NCBI RefSeq assembly: GCF_002105755.1
Contig: NZ_CP020821.1
Location: forward strand, 744,001-808,000
Direction: 5' to 3'
From: Mycobacterium colombiense CECT 3035
Lineage (GTDB): Bacteria; Actinomycetota; Actinomycetes; Mycobacteriales; Mycobacteriaceae
DNA: 64,000 bases
Shown here: in pieces, positions 47,171 to 58,761 of the stretch
How the letters are laid out: each line of letters starts with the position of its first letter
Numbering within the stretch: position 1 is the stretch's first letter
Made by a program: the position numbers and the translations under genes
The notes under the pieces: generated by a model
Told to the model about the DNA's origin: nothing
Database searches by the model: none
Seen by the model: only the letters and a program-made list of their open reading frames with translations

Positions 47171-48901
47171 TCAGACCGACAGAATGGCGAACGAATGGCC
47201 TTGGAGCACAGTGCCGTCGGCGTCGGCGGCCGGCTCGTCCCAGGCCAGCACCACGTCGCCGCTGACCGGAACCCGCACCTGCTCGGCGCCGAGATTGCAC
47301 ACGATGCGCAACCGGCCACGGGAGACGCTGATCCAGCGTTGCCTCTCGTCGTAGTCGACCGCGACGTGCTCCAGCCAGGGATCGGCCATGTCGGGGTGGT
47401 TGCGCCGCAAGGCGATCAGGTCGCGGTACAGGCGGAGCAGCCGGACATGCTCGCCGGTGTCGACCTCGGCCCAGGCCAGTTTGGAACGCGCGAAGGTCTG
47501 GGGATCCTGCGGGTCGGGGATCTCGTCGGCGTCCCAGCCGTGCTCGGCGAACTCGGCCTTGCGTCCTTCGGCCGTGGCCCGCGCCAGCTCCGGTTCGGGG
47601 TGCGAGCTGAAGAACTGGAACGGGGTCGAGGCCCCGTACTCCTCACCCATGAAAAGCATGGCGGTGTAGGGAGATCCGAGCGCGAGCGCGGCCTTGATGG
47701 CCAGCTGGCCGCCGGTCAGGTTCTGCGAGGGGCGGTCTCCCAGGGCGCGATTGCCGACCTGATCGTGCGTGCTGGTGTAGGCGACCAGCCGGGTGGCCGG
47801 GATGCCGGAGCTCTCGCTGGTGTCCAGCGGCCGCCCATGGCGGCGACGGCGGAACGACGAATAGGTGGCGGCGTGGAAGAAGCCCTGGCGCAGCGTGTGC
47901 GCCAGGGTGGCCAGGCTGCCGAAGTCGCCGTAGTAGCCCTGCCGCTCGCCGGACACCGCGGTGTGGATGGCGTGATGAATGTCGTCGGCCCACTGCCCGG
48001 TCAGGCCGTAGCCGCCACGATCGCGCGGGGTGATCAGCCGCGGGTCGTTCATGTCGCTCTCGGCGATCAGCGACAGCGGGCGCCCCAATTGCTGTGCCAG
48101 CCAATCTGTTTCGGTTGCAAGCTCTTCGAGGATATGGATCGCGGTGGTGTCCACCAGCGCGTGGACCGCATCGAGTCGCAGTCCGTCGGCGTGAAAATCG
48201 CGCATCCAGCGCAGCGCGCACCCGATGATGTAGCGGCGCACCTCGTCGGAATCCGCGTCGGCGATGTTGATGCCCTCGCCCCACGGGTTGCTCGCCGACG
48301 ACAGGTAGGGGCCGTATCGCGGCAGGTAGTTGCCCGACGGGCCGAGGTGGTTGAAGACCGCGTCGATCAGCACGCCCAGGCCCTTGGCGTGGCAGGCGTC
48401 GACGAAGCGCACCAGCCCGTCGGGGCCGCCGTAGGGTTCGTGCACGCTGTACCACAGCACGCCGTCGTACCCCCAACCATGAGTGCCGGCAAAGGAATTC
48501 ACCGGCATCAGCTCGACGAAGTCCACGCCCAGATCGACCAGGTAGTCCAGCTTCTCGATGGCGGCGTCGAAGGTGCCGGCCTCGGTGAAGGTGCCCAGGT
48601 GCAGCTCGTAGATCACCGCGCCCTCGACCGCGCGGCCGGCCCACCCGGTGTCGGTCCACGTCGCGGCGGCCGGATCCCACAGCTGCGAGCGGGCATGCAC
48701 CCCCTCGGGCTGCCGCGGTGAGCGCGGGTCGGGCAGCACGGTGGGGTCGTCGTCGAGCAGGTAGCCGTACCGGGCGTCCGGCGCGGTGTCGACGCTCGCA
48801 TGCCACCAACCGTCATCGGAGCGTGTCATGGCGTGCGCCCGGCCGTCGACGTCGAGGCGAACCTGCGCGGGTTTGGGCGCCCAGACCCGGAATTCAGTCA
48901 T
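47171..48901 (-). CDS. treZ: Malto-oligosyltrehalose trehalohydrolase
   Basis: A 576-residue GH13 enzyme that releases trehalose from maltooligosyltrehalose, the last step of the TreX-TreY-TreZ route. An N-terminal CBM48-like domain (MTEFRVWAPKPAQVRLDVDG) precedes the barrel. GH13 regions are DAVFNHLGPSG (I), GLRLDAVHAL with the nucleophile Asp (II), LIAESDMNDP with the acid Glu (III) and TSTHDQVGN (IV). ATG at 48901 lies inside the 3' end of treY (8-bp overlap), so translation is coupled. Confidence 0.97.
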   Translation of the reverse strand: MTEFRVWAPKPAQVRLDVDGRAHAMTRSDDGWWHASVDTAPDARYGYLLDDDPTVLPDPRSPRQPEGVHARSQLWDPAAATWTDTGWAGRAVEGAVIYELHLGTFTEAGTFDAAIEKLDYLVDLGVDFVELMPVNSFAGTHGWGYDGVLWYSVHEPYGGPDGLVRFVDACHAKGLGVLIDAVFNHLGPSGNYLPRYGPYLSSASNPWGEGINIADADSDEVRRYIIGCALRWMRDFHADGLRLDAVHALVDTTAIHILEELATETDWLAQQLGRPLSLIAESDMNDPRLITPRDRGGYGLTGQWADDIHHAIHTAVSGERQGYYGDFGSLATLAHTLRQGFFHAATYSSFRRRRHGRPLDTSESSGIPATRLVAYTSTHDQVGNRALGDRPSQNLTGGQLAIKAALALGSPYTAMLFMGEEYGASTPFQFFSSHPEPELARATAEGRKAEFAEHGWDADEIPDPQDPQTFARSKLAWAEVDTGEHVRLLRLYRDLIALRRNHPDMADPWLEHVAVDYDERQRWISVSRGRLRIVCNLGAEQVRVPVSGDVVLAWDEPAADADGTVLQGHSFAILSV

Positions 48902-51206
48902 GGTGGCGCTCCAGCAGCACGACGGGCAGGTCGGCGAACAATTGGGCGGCCGACGTCGGGCCGTCGGCGATCACCCCGGTGAGCGCGTCCTTCCAGGTTC
49001 CCTCGGGAAGCGGCAAAACGGTGTTGCCCCAGCCGGTTTCGGCCAGTGCCACCGTCCACCGGGTCACCGCCACCACGATGTCCTCGCCGCGGCGGAACGC
49101 CAGCACGTGGTCGGCGGCGTCGCCGTTGGCCAGCACCGGGACGTAGTCGCCGTGCAGGAAGGCGTCCGGATGCTCACGGCGCACCCGCAGCGCGGTGGTG
49201 ACCACCCGAATCTTGGGATGCTCCAACGCCTGCAGGGCGGCGCGCCGGGCGGCGTAGTCGACGGCCCGGCGGTTGTCCGGGTCGACCAGGCTGTCGTCCC
49301 ACAGCTCGGTGCCCTGATACACGTCCGGAATTCCGGGCACGGTCAACGCCAGCATCTTCTGGGCCAGCGCGTCACTGGCGGCATGCGGATTGAGTTGGGC
49401 GACAAGCTCGGTCAGCTGGCCGGCCACCGGGCCGTCGAGCACGGTGTCCAGCCACCGGTGCACCGCGTCCTCGAACTCGGCGTCCGGGTCGTTCCACGAG
49501 GTGTGCCAGGACGCCTCCCGGATGGCCTTCTCGGTGTAGGCGTGCAGCCGGTCGCGCAGCGCGTCGGTGCCTGCCCCTTTTTCGGGGCCTCCGACGGGCC
49601 ACACGCCGAAGATGTTCTGCCACAGGAACTGTCCGGTCGCCGGATCGGGGGAGGGCGCGGCGATCTCCCAGCGTGCGAGGAACTCGGTCCACAGCGACGG
49701 CACCTGGGACAGCACCGAGATGCGGGCCCGCACGTCCTCGCCGCGCTTGGTGTCATGGGTGGTCAGCGTCGTCATGGTCTGCGGCCACAACCGGGCCCGG
49801 GTGGCGGCGCTGTGGTGGAATTCGGCCGCGCCGACACCGAAGCGGTGCGGCTCGCCGCCCACCTCGTTCAGCGAGACCAGCCGGGCGTCGCGGTAGAACA
49901 AGCAGTCCTCGACGGCCTTGGCGGTGACGGCGCCGCACAGCTGCTGCAGCCGGGTGGCCGGCTCTGCGTCGCGGGCCAGCGCCGCGGCCAGCACCTGTAG
50001 CGCGGGGCCCAACTCCGGTGCGGCCGCCTGGGTTTCGGCCAGTGCGGTGGGCAGCAGCGCGACCAGCCCGGGGTAGTCGCAGCGGTACACCCCGATGTGG
50101 GTGAGCAGCGCGGCCACCGCCTCGGGCAGCTGCGGGTCATCGGCGCCGGCGGCGGCCACGATGCTGCGGCGCAGCCGGCGCAGTTCACTGGCCAACGTGT
50201 CGGTAGCCGATCGGATCTTGAGGTCCACCAGCATCTTCGGCATCGCCTGGTAGTCCACGCCCGCCGACTCCACCAGCGCGGTGAGCGCCGGGGCGCCCTT
50301 CGGATCCACCAGCACGCCCCCGGTTTCGCGCAACACGTCATAACCGGTGGTGCCGCCGATGGGCAGGGTGGGTTCGAGCGCCTCGTCGACGGCCAGGATC
50401 TTCTCGATCACGATCCAGGCGTTCGGGCCGGTCAGTTCGCGCAGCCACGCCAGATACCCGCACGGGTCGGACAGGCCGTCGGGGTGATCGATGCGGATGC
50501 CGTCGACCAGCCCCTCGGCGAACCACCGCCCGACTTCGGCATGCGTGGCGTCGAAGACGGCGCGATCCTCCTGGCGCAGTCCCGCGAGCGAGGTGATGGA
50601 GAAGAAGCGCCGGTATCCGCAGACACCGTTGCGCCAGCCCACCAGCCGGTAGTGCTGGCGATCGTGCACCTGCGGGCCAGAGCCCCCCGCCGTGCCGGGC
50701 GCGATCGGGAACGCCAGGTCGCCCAGGCGCAACAGGTCGCCGTCGACGGTGAGGCCGGCGGCATCGTCGTCGGAGCCCAGCACCGGCAACACGATGCGGC
50801 CGTCGTCGTCGAGGTCCCAGTCGATGTCGAAATACGTTGCGTAGGGCGATGAACGGCCGTGCCGCAGGACGTCCCACCACCAGGGGTTCTGCCGCGGCTG
50901 GTCGATGCCCACATGGTTGGGCACGATGTCCACGATCAGGCCCATGCCGCGCTCTCGGGTCGCGGCCGACAGCCGGGCCAGCCCCTCTGGGCCGCCGAGC
51001 TCGGGTGACACCGTCGTGGGGTCGGTGACGTCGTAGCCGTGGCTCGATCCCGTCGTCGCCGTCATGATCGGGGACAGATACAGGTGCGACACCCCGAGGT
51101 CGTTCAGGTAGTCGAGCAGGTTTTCCGCGTCGGCGAAGGTGAACGCGAACCCGCTGGACTCACCACGCAGTTGCAGCCGGTAGGTGGAGATGACGGGTAA
51201 AGCCAT
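48894..51206 (-). CDS. treY: Malto-oligosyltrehalose synthase
   Basis: A 770-residue GH13 enzyme that converts the reducing-end alpha-1,4 bond of maltooligosaccharides to the alpha-1,1 trehalose bond. Key regions are VDIVPNHVGID (I), GIRIDHPDGLSDP (II), WIVIEKILAVDE (III) and TLTTHDTKRGEDVRAR (IV). The long insertions and the C-terminal TVALAETGWGNTVLPLPEGT region are typical of TreY. It starts 3 bp after the treX stop and overlaps treZ by 8 bp, a tight operon acting on glycogen-derived chains. Confidence 0.97.
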   Translation of the reverse strand: MALPVISTYRLQLRGESSGFAFTFADAENLLDYLNDLGVSHLYLSPIMTATTGSSHGYDVTDPTTVSPELGGPEGLARLSAATRERGMGLIVDIVPNHVGIDQPRQNPWWWDVLRHGRSSPYATYFDIDWDLDDDGRIVLPVLGSDDDAAGLTVDGDLLRLGDLAFPIAPGTAGGSGPQVHDRQHYRLVGWRNGVCGYRRFFSITSLAGLRQEDRAVFDATHAEVGRWFAEGLVDGIRIDHPDGLSDPCGYLAWLRELTGPNAWIVIEKILAVDEALEPTLPIGGTTGYDVLRETGGVLVDPKGAPALTALVESAGVDYQAMPKMLVDLKIRSATDTLASELRRLRRSIVAAAGADDPQLPEAVAALLTHIGVYRCDYPGLVALLPTALAETQAAAPELGPALQVLAAALARDAEPATRLQQLCGAVTAKAVEDCLFYRDARLVSLNEVGGEPHRFGVGAAEFHHSAATRARLWPQTMTTLTTHDTKRGEDVRARISVLSQVPSLWTEFLARWEIAAPSPDPATGQFLWQNIFGVWPVGGPEKGAGTDALRDRLHAYTEKAIREASWHTSWNDPDAEFEDAVHRWLDTVLDGPVAGQLTELVAQLNPHAASDALAQKMLALTVPGIPDVYQGTELWDDSLVDPDNRRAVDYAARRAALQALEHPKIRVVTTALRVRREHPDAFLHGDYVPVLANGDAADHVLAFRRGEDIVVAVTRWTVALAETGWGNTVLPLPEGTWKDALTGVIADGPTSAAQLFADLPVVLLERHHD

Positions 51207-51209
51207 GCG

Positions 51210-53420
<2,211 letters not shown>

Positions 53421-53481
53421 CTAACGACCTTATCCGCGCGCGGTTGCGCTCACTCGGGTAAGCAGCCAGGAGTAAGCCGGG

Positions 53482-55647
53482 TCACCACCAGCCGGTGGCC
53501 TCGGCGATCTGGCGGCCCAATTCGGGCGTCATCGTCCGCACGTACGTGGGGGTCAGGTGGTGGGCGCCGTGGTAGATCAGGATGTTGCCCTCCACCGGAC
53601 GGCACACGTCGGCGCGGCAGATCGCGTCCGACATGTCGAGCACCTTGAGCCCTGGGAACTGCCCGACGAAGTCGAGCGTCTGGTTGCGGTCCGAGAGCAG
53701 GTCGGAACGCTTGATCGCGCAGGACTGCGCGGTGCCGCCGCGCTTGGCCAGGCAGTCCGCCGGGTCGAACGGTTGTCCGTTCTTGACCAGCCAGGGGGTG
53801 TCCCGCATGCCGAGAATGGGAATGTTGTTGTCCGACAACGTCTGCCAGATGCCGATATAGGTGGCGGGCATCACGTCGCCGCTCTTGATGTTCCACGGCC
53901 GGGTGGTGGTGGTGAAGACGTAGTCGGGCCGATCGGTGACCAGCTTGGTCATGGTTCGCTGCACCCACTCGCGGCACTGCGGGTAGGGGGCGTTGTTGCC
54001 CATGATCAGCGGGACCTGCTCGGTCGACAGCGGGCAGCCCATCTTCAGATACGTCACGACCTTGAAGTGGCGCGTCTTGCCCAGGATGTCCAGCGCGGGC
54101 AGCCAGTGCTCGGCGTGCGATCCGCCGGCCAGCGCGATGGTCCGGTCGGCGGCCACATCGCCGTAGGTGCAGGTGACCACCGCGGGGTTGACGAAGTCGC
54201 TGATGCACCCGTCCCGGGTGGTGGCGGGCAGGTCCTGCTTGACCTCCAAGACCGAGGGCCGCATCGGCAGCGCGGGCACCCGCAAGCGTTCGGTCAGCGC
54301 CCGCGCGCCGGGATAATCCTGCGGGTTGAGGACGCTGAGCTCCTTACCGGCCGACCGCAGCACCGTGACGTGCTGACGCCAGGTGAACGAGGTCGCGGTC
54401 AGCGTCACGCCGAGCAGCACGATGGCCGATCCGAGCGCCATCGTCGGCCGGGCCAGGCGCGTGGGCCACGGCCGTTTCGGCGCCGGCGCCGCGGCCGGCT
54501 TCGCGGAGGCCCGGTAGCGCAACGGGTCCTCGACGAGCCGGTTGGTCAGGTAGGCCAGCGCGCCGGACACCAGCAACAGCACCGCGCCCTCGACGAAGTT
54601 GGCGTGCTTGTGGCCGCTGTAGGACAGCCAGAAGATCAGCAGCGGCCAGTGCCAGAGGTACAGCGCGTACGCCATGGCGCCCAGCTCCACCAGGGGGCGC
54701 GTCGCCAGGATCCGGTTGGGCAGCGGCAACCGGTCGCCGGCCCCCTGCAGGTTGGCCCCGACGAGGATCAGCAGCATGGCGGCGCCCACCGGCACCAGCG
54801 CCCACGGGCCGGGGAACTCCTGCACGCCGTCGATCAGCGCGCCGCAGGACAGCACGGCGCCCAGCGCGACCGTGGCCACCACCGTCCGCAGCCACATGGG
54901 CCAGCGGACCCGGGTCACCAGCGCGCCGACCAGCGCGCCCAGCAACAACTCCCAACCCCGGGCGAAGGTGTTGTAGTAGGCGGCCGCCTGGTCCTGCTGG
55001 TGCGCGACGATCGCGTAGACGAACGAGGCCACCGTCAAGGCGGCCAGCACGACCAGGAACAGCGTCCGCAGCTTTTCGCCCAGCGCCCGCCGGAACAGGT
55101 AGGCCAGGCCGGCGATCAGCACCAGGAAGCTGACGTAGAACTGGCCCTGCACCGACATCGACCAGATGTGCTGCAACGGGCTGACGGCTTCGCCCGCCCG
55201 CAGGTAGTCCGAGGCGGTGTTGGCCAGTTCCCAGTTCTGGTAGTAGCCCAGGCTGGCAAGGCTTTGGTCGGCGTAGGTCTCCCAGCGGGTCTCCGGTTGG
55301 ACCAGGATGGTCAACACCGCGCAACCGGCCAGCACCACGACGAGCGCGGGAACCAGGCGACGGATGAGCCGGACCACCTCGGACGCCGGCGACAGCGTCA
55401 CGGCCGGGTTCAGCGCGGCGCGAATGACCTTGCCGCCGAAGAAGAATCCGGACAGCGCCAGGAACACGTCCACGCCGCCGGAGACGCGTCCGAACCAGAT
55501 GTGGAAGACGGCGACCAACGCGATCGCGATGCCGCGCAGGCCGTCGAGGTCGTAGCGATAGAACCCCCGCGACCCCTTCGTCCGCGGTCCCGCGGCCCCC
55601 GGATCGGCGGTGGCGTCCGGTGCAGGAGAGGGTGACGGGGTCTGCAT
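53482..55647 (-). CDS. Membrane acyltransferase (AT3/OafA family) with C-terminal SGNH domain, Rv1565c-like
   Basis: A 721-residue protein. The N-terminal acyltransferase-3 domain begins FYRYDLDGLRGIAIALVAVF with the catalytic-region His of AVFHIW. It continues through about ten transmembrane segments to about residue 390 and ends in a periplasmic SGNH-hydrolase-like domain. In the latter, LAGGSHAEHWLPAL is a GDSH variant with Gly in place of Asp, and YHGAHHLTPTYV supplies the terminal His. Such two-domain proteins O-acylate cell-envelope glycans. It lies upstream of treX on the same strand with a 61-bp gap. This suggests, but does not prove, that trehalose or maltodextrin-linked glycans are its substrate. 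Confidence 0.92.
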   Translation of the reverse strand: MQTPSPSPAPDATADPGAAGPRTKGSRGFYRYDLDGLRGIAIALVAVFHIWFGRVSGGVDVFLALSGFFFGGKVIRAALNPAVTLSPASEVVRLIRRLVPALVVVLAGCAVLTILVQPETRWETYADQSLASLGYYQNWELANTASDYLRAGEAVSPLQHIWSMSVQGQFYVSFLVLIAGLAYLFRRALGEKLRTLFLVVLAALTVASFVYAIVAHQQDQAAAYYNTFARGWELLLGALVGALVTRVRWPMWLRTVVATVALGAVLSCGALIDGVQEFPGPWALVPVGAAMLLILVGANLQGAGDRLPLPNRILATRPLVELGAMAYALYLWHWPLLIFWLSYSGHKHANFVEGAVLLLVSGALAYLTNRLVEDPLRYRASAKPAAAPAPKRPWPTRLARPTMALGSAIVLLGVTLTATSFTWRQHVTVLRSAGKELSVLNPQDYPGARALTERLRVPALPMRPSVLEVKQDLPATTRDGCISDFVNPAVVTCTYGDVAADRTIALAGGSHAEHWLPALDILGKTRHFKVVTYLKMGCPLSTEQVPLIMGNNAPYPQCREWVQRTMTKLVTDRPDYVFTTTTRPWNIKSGDVMPATYIGIWQTLSDNNIPILGMRDTPWLVKNGQPFDPADCLAKRGGTAQSCAIKRSDLLSDRNQTLDFVGQFPGLKVLDMSDAICRADVCRPVEGNILIYHGAHHLTPTYVRTMTPELGRQIAEATGWW

Positions 55648-55793
55648 GATCGACAGTCAATTTACCGAAAACCCGCCACCCGCTCCCGACAGCTCGCGGC
55701 GGTGAGGCTGCTCAGATGGGTCGCGAGAGCCTGTGGGCCGGGCGGCGGGGGAGCCAGTGGCGGGCGTCGGACTGCCGAGGAATCGGCCCGGAA

Positions 55794-56570
55794 TTACCTG
55801 CCGATGCCCGCGCCGGTCGGCTGCAACGGCGACTGCTGGGTCGGCAGTTGCTGGACGGGCGCCTGCTGGAACGGCGACTGCTGCAGGGGGGCCTGCTGCG
55901 TCGGGACCTGCTGCAACGGCGCCTGCTGAGCGGGCAGCTGCTGCGGCGTCTGCTGGTACGGCGACTGCTGCAGCGGGGCCTGCTGGGTGGGCAGTTGCTG
56001 CGGTGTCTGCTGGGTAGGCAACTGCTGCGGCGCCTGCTGCGCCGGCGCTTGCTGCAACGGCGCTTGCTGCAACGGGGCGCCCAGAACCCGGACCATGTAC
56101 GGCGTCATGCCGCTGGTACGCACCGGCGAGACCTGCACGACGTCGCCGACCTCCAGCATCTGGTTGTTGCCCAGGTACATCGCGACGCTCTGTGTGCCCT
56201 CGGGGCCGTAGAAGATCAGGTCACCCTTGCGGGCCTGCTGGGGGACGATCTTCTGGCCGACGCGGTAGATCGCGCCCGAGGACCGCGGCAGCTTGATGCC
56301 GGCGCCGGCGTAGGCGTACTGCATCAGCCCGGAGGCGTCGAAACCGACGGTGTTGATGCCGGTGCCGGTGCCGCGGGTGGGGCCGTTGATGCCGCCACCG
56401 GCCCAGGAGAACGGCACACCGCGCTGCGACAGACCGCGGGCGATCACCACGTCGGTGGCCTGCTGGTAGTCCATCGACCTGGCGCCCGGGTCGGCGGTCG
56501 CGATGGTGGGAACCACCATCGGCGCCCCGAGCAGGGCTAAACCGATCGCGAAGGCGTAGATGCGTTTCAT
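55794..56570 (-). CDS. ripD: NlpC/P60-domain protein RipD, catalytic residues substituted
   Basis: A 258-residue secreted protein. A signal peptide ([20 protein letters not shown], cleavage likely near ATADPGA) precedes an NlpC/P60 domain, residues 38-165. The catalytic Cys motif DCSGL is replaced by [12 protein letters not shown] (Cys to Ala), and the catalytic-His segment reads [13 protein letters not shown] (Ser where His is expected), so the peptidase is inactive. The M. tuberculosis RipD is likewise a non-catalytic peptidoglycan binder. The last 90 residues are a degenerate Gln-Gln repeat (units like QQAPLQQ, QQLPTQQ). ATG at 56570 follows a GGGAAAGG purine block; the longer ORF to 56606 adds 12 residues before the signal peptide. 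Confidence 0.93.
   Translation of the reverse strand: MKRIYAFAIGLALLGAPMVVPTIATADPGARSMDYQQATDVVIARGLSQRGVPFSWAGGGINGPTRGTGTGINTVGFDASGLMQYAYAGAGIKLPRSSGAIYRVGQKIVPQQARKGDLIFYGPEGTQSVAMYLGNNQMLEVGDVVQVSPVRTSGMTPYMVRVLGAPLQQAPLQQAPAQQAPQQLPTQQTPQQLPTQQAPLQQSPYQQTPQQLPAQQAPLQQVPTQQAPLQQSPFQQAPVQQLPTQQSPLQPTGAGIGR
55820..56085 (-). repeat. Degenerate coding repeat, Gln-rich tail of RipD
   Basis: About 18 copies of short units encoding QQ-A/L/S/T-P-x, appearing on the plus strand as repeated CTGCTG-containing blocks. The array is in frame and variable in unit order (QQAPLQQ, QQLPTQQ, QQSPYQQ, QQTPQQL), which makes it prone to length change. It is likely a disordered, cell-wall-spanning or binding tail. 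Confidence 0.85.
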
Positions 56571-56640
56571 GTTTCTGGCCTTTCCCTGGCCTCTCCAGGC
56601 GCTCAATGGGCCTCGACGCGGTGACCTCGCGCGTCCGCCC

Positions 56641-56734
56641 CCGGTTCATGGACCGGGCGAGGGCCCCCACGCTGGGGCCCGGCGCCGTCCATGGCACTTG
56701 CGAAGTGAATCAGCGGTCAGGCCGCTGTATTCAC
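56641..56734 (-). promoter_or_regulatory. Structured 5' leader of ripD with three hairpins
   Basis: Three stems lie in the 332-bp gap between ripD and the upstream gene: CCGGT/ACCGG (56641-56645, 56652-56656), GGGCCCC/GGGGCCC (56661-56667, 56674-56680) and a 12-bp stem with one bulge and a five-base loop (56705-56716 with 56722-56734). None has a U-tract in the ripD direction. A TTGTCA at 56760-56755 on the minus strand could be a -35 element. Nothing else is seen in this gap. Confidence 0.45.
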
Positions 56735-56902
56735 ATCAGTCACACAAGCCACTTTGACAACAGATTGTGTTAGCCGCCAGGTCCAGGCGAGATTTTTTGT
56801 CGTACCGTGACCGGATGGTGACTGGCGGGCCGAATCCCGTATGCGCCGTTGTGATTTCGGTCTCAGTCGGCGGACGAAAACGCACGTGCGCCGGTCGGGC
56901 GA

Positions 56903-57378
56903 TCAGAGCCAGTAGCGTTCGCTGAACATGGTCAGCAGCGACCCGGCCACCGAGCTGACCATGACCAGCGCCAGCGCCAGAACCGGCCAGAAGGACATGT
57001 ACCAGCCCTTCAGGATCGACACGACCGGCCCGATGACGGCGGCGGTCAGGGCCGCGCCGATGCCGCCCCACACCACCGGGTGGATGTACAGGTCCAGGCC
57101 GTAGGGCACCGGCCCGCAGGTTTCGTCCTCGCAGACGTTCGCCAGGAACCCGAAAAGCCGCGTCGGCCAGGTCGTCGCCGTGGCCAGCACCGCGAGCAGG
57201 ATCAGCAGCACCACGGTGCACACGACGTCCCACGGCGCCAGCCGCACCCGGATCACCCGGGGCGCCTCGTCGTCGTAGTCCACCAGCGGGTAGTGCGTGT
57301 CCCTGGACCAGCCGGGCCCGGCCCCGGCCCGGCCTCGGGTCCGGGCGCGGCGCTGTCGGGCTGCTGCGGCGTGGCCAT
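56903..57378 (-). CDS. Small membrane protein, Rv1567c-like; frame broken near the N terminus
   Basis: The conserved part reads HYPLVDYDDEAPRVIRVRLA, then a transmembrane helix VVCTVVLLILLAVLATATTW. A loop with two Cys (VCEDETCGPVPYGLDLYIHP) and two further hydrophobic segments follow, ending in SERYWL. In the given frame the upstream residues are Arg-rich nonsense. If one C is added at 57312-57313 (plus strand), an ATG at 57378 opens MATPQQPDSAAPGPEAGPGP, followed in frame by the conserved part, a typical mycobacterial disordered N terminus, total 158 residues. An alternative is a shorter protein starting close to the conserved part. It is divergent from bioA with 62 bp between starts. Function unknown. 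Confidence 0.8.
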
Positions 57379-57440
57379 GATGCCCCATGCTTCCCGACGT
57401 CGGAGTTTTGCGCGAATCGGCTGCTTTACCCTCGATCACT

Positions 57441-58757
57441 ATGCCCGCGGCCAAGGCCGGGTTGACGCCCGAGCAGATCAGCGCGATCGACGCCGCGCAC
57501 CTCTGGCACCCCTACAGCACCATCGGCGCCGAATCCGTCGCCCCCGTGGTGGCCGCCGGCGCCCGCGGCGCCTGGCTCACCCTGATCCGCGACGGCGAGC
57601 CGGTCGAGGCGCTCGACGCGATGAGCTCCTGGTGGACCGCGATCCACGGCCACGGCCACCCGGTGCTCGATGCTGCGCTGAAAGCCCAGCTCGGCGTGAT
57701 GAACCACGTCATGTTCGGCGGGCTGACCCACGAACCGGCGGCGCGACTGGCCCAGCTGCTGGTGGACCTCACCCCGCCGGGGCTGGACACGGTGTTCTTC
57801 AGCGACTCCGGGTCGGTGTCGGTGGAGGTCGCGGTGAAGATGGCGCTGCAGTACTGGCGCAGCCGCGGCCGGCCCGGCAAGCACCGGCTGATGACCTGGC
57901 GCGGCGGCTACCACGGCGACACCTTCACCCCGATGAGCGTCTGCGACCCCGATGGCGGCATGCACTCGCTGTGGACCGACATCCTGGCCCGGCAGGTGTT
58001 CGCCCCGCAGGTGCCGCGCGCCTACGAACCCGGCTACAGCGCGGCGTTCGAGGAACAGCTGGCCCGGCACGCGGCCGAGCTGGCCGCCGTCGTCGTCGAG
58101 CCCGTCGTGCAGGGCGCCGGCGGCATGCGCTTCCACGACCCGCAATACCTGCGCGACCTGCGCGACATCTGCCGGCGGCACGACGTGCTGCTGATCTTCG
58201 ACGAGATCGCCACCGGCTTCGGCCGCACCGGCGAGCTCTTCGCCGCCGACCACGCCGGCGTGAGCCCGGACATCATGTGCGTCGGCAAGGCGCTGACCGG
58301 TGGATATCTCACCCTGGCCGCGACCCTGTGCACGACCGACATCGCCCACACCATCAGCGCGGGCGAGGCCGGGGCGCTGATGCACGGTCCCACGTTCATG
58401 GCCAACGCGCTGGCCTGCGCGGTGTCGGTGGCCAGTGTCGAGGTGCTGCTCGGGCAGGACTGGCGGGCGCGGGTCGGCGAGATCGGCGCCGGCCTGGCGG
58501 CCGGGCTCGAGCCGGCGCGGGCGCTGCCCGGCGTGCGTGACGTGCGGGTGCGCGGGGCCATCGGCGTCATCGAATGCCGGCGCCCGGTCGACCTGGCCGT
58601 CGCCACCCCGGCGGCGCTGGACAACGGCGTCTGGCTGCGCCCGTTCCGCAACCTGGTCTACGCGATGCCGCCCTACATCTGCACGCCCGACGAGATCGCC
58701 CGGATCACCTCGGCGATGGTGCAGGTCGCTCGCGTCGTCGGCTCTCGTAGTCTCTAA
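57441..58757 (+). CDS. bioA: Adenosylmethionine-8-amino-7-oxononanoate aminotransferase
   Basis: A 438-residue PLP enzyme that converts KAPA to DAPA in biotin synthesis using SAM as amino donor. It shows [12 protein letters not shown] at the N terminus and [13 protein letters not shown] (substrate loop with Trp pair). [34 protein letters not shown] with the cofactor Asp, and the PLP Lys in [14 protein letters not shown] follow. ATG at 57441 ([12 protein letters not shown]) is preceded by TACCCT (57427-57432), eight bases upstream, suggesting a near-leaderless start; the longer ORF from 57387 is not needed. It is the first gene of a bioA-bioF-bioD operon. Confidence 0.97.
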   Translation: MPAAKAGLTPEQISAIDAAHLWHPYSTIGAESVAPVVAAGARGAWLTLIRDGEPVEALDAMSSWWTAIHGHGHPVLDAALKAQLGVMNHVMFGGLTHEPAARLAQLLVDLTPPGLDTVFFSDSGSVSVEVAVKMALQYWRSRGRPGKHRLMTWRGGYHGDTFTPMSVCDPDGGMHSLWTDILARQVFAPQVPRAYEPGYSAAFEEQLARHAAELAAVVVEPVVQGAGGMRFHDPQYLRDLRDICRRHDVLLIFDEIATGFGRTGELFAADHAGVSPDIMCVGKALTGGYLTLAATLCTTDIAHTISAGEAGALMHGPTFMANALACAVSVASVEVLLGQDWRARVGEIGAGLAAGLEPARALPGVRDVRVRGAIGVIECRRPVDLAVATPAALDNGVWLRPFRNLVYAMPPYICTPDEIARITSAMVQVARVVGSRSL

Positions 58758-58761
58758 GGCG

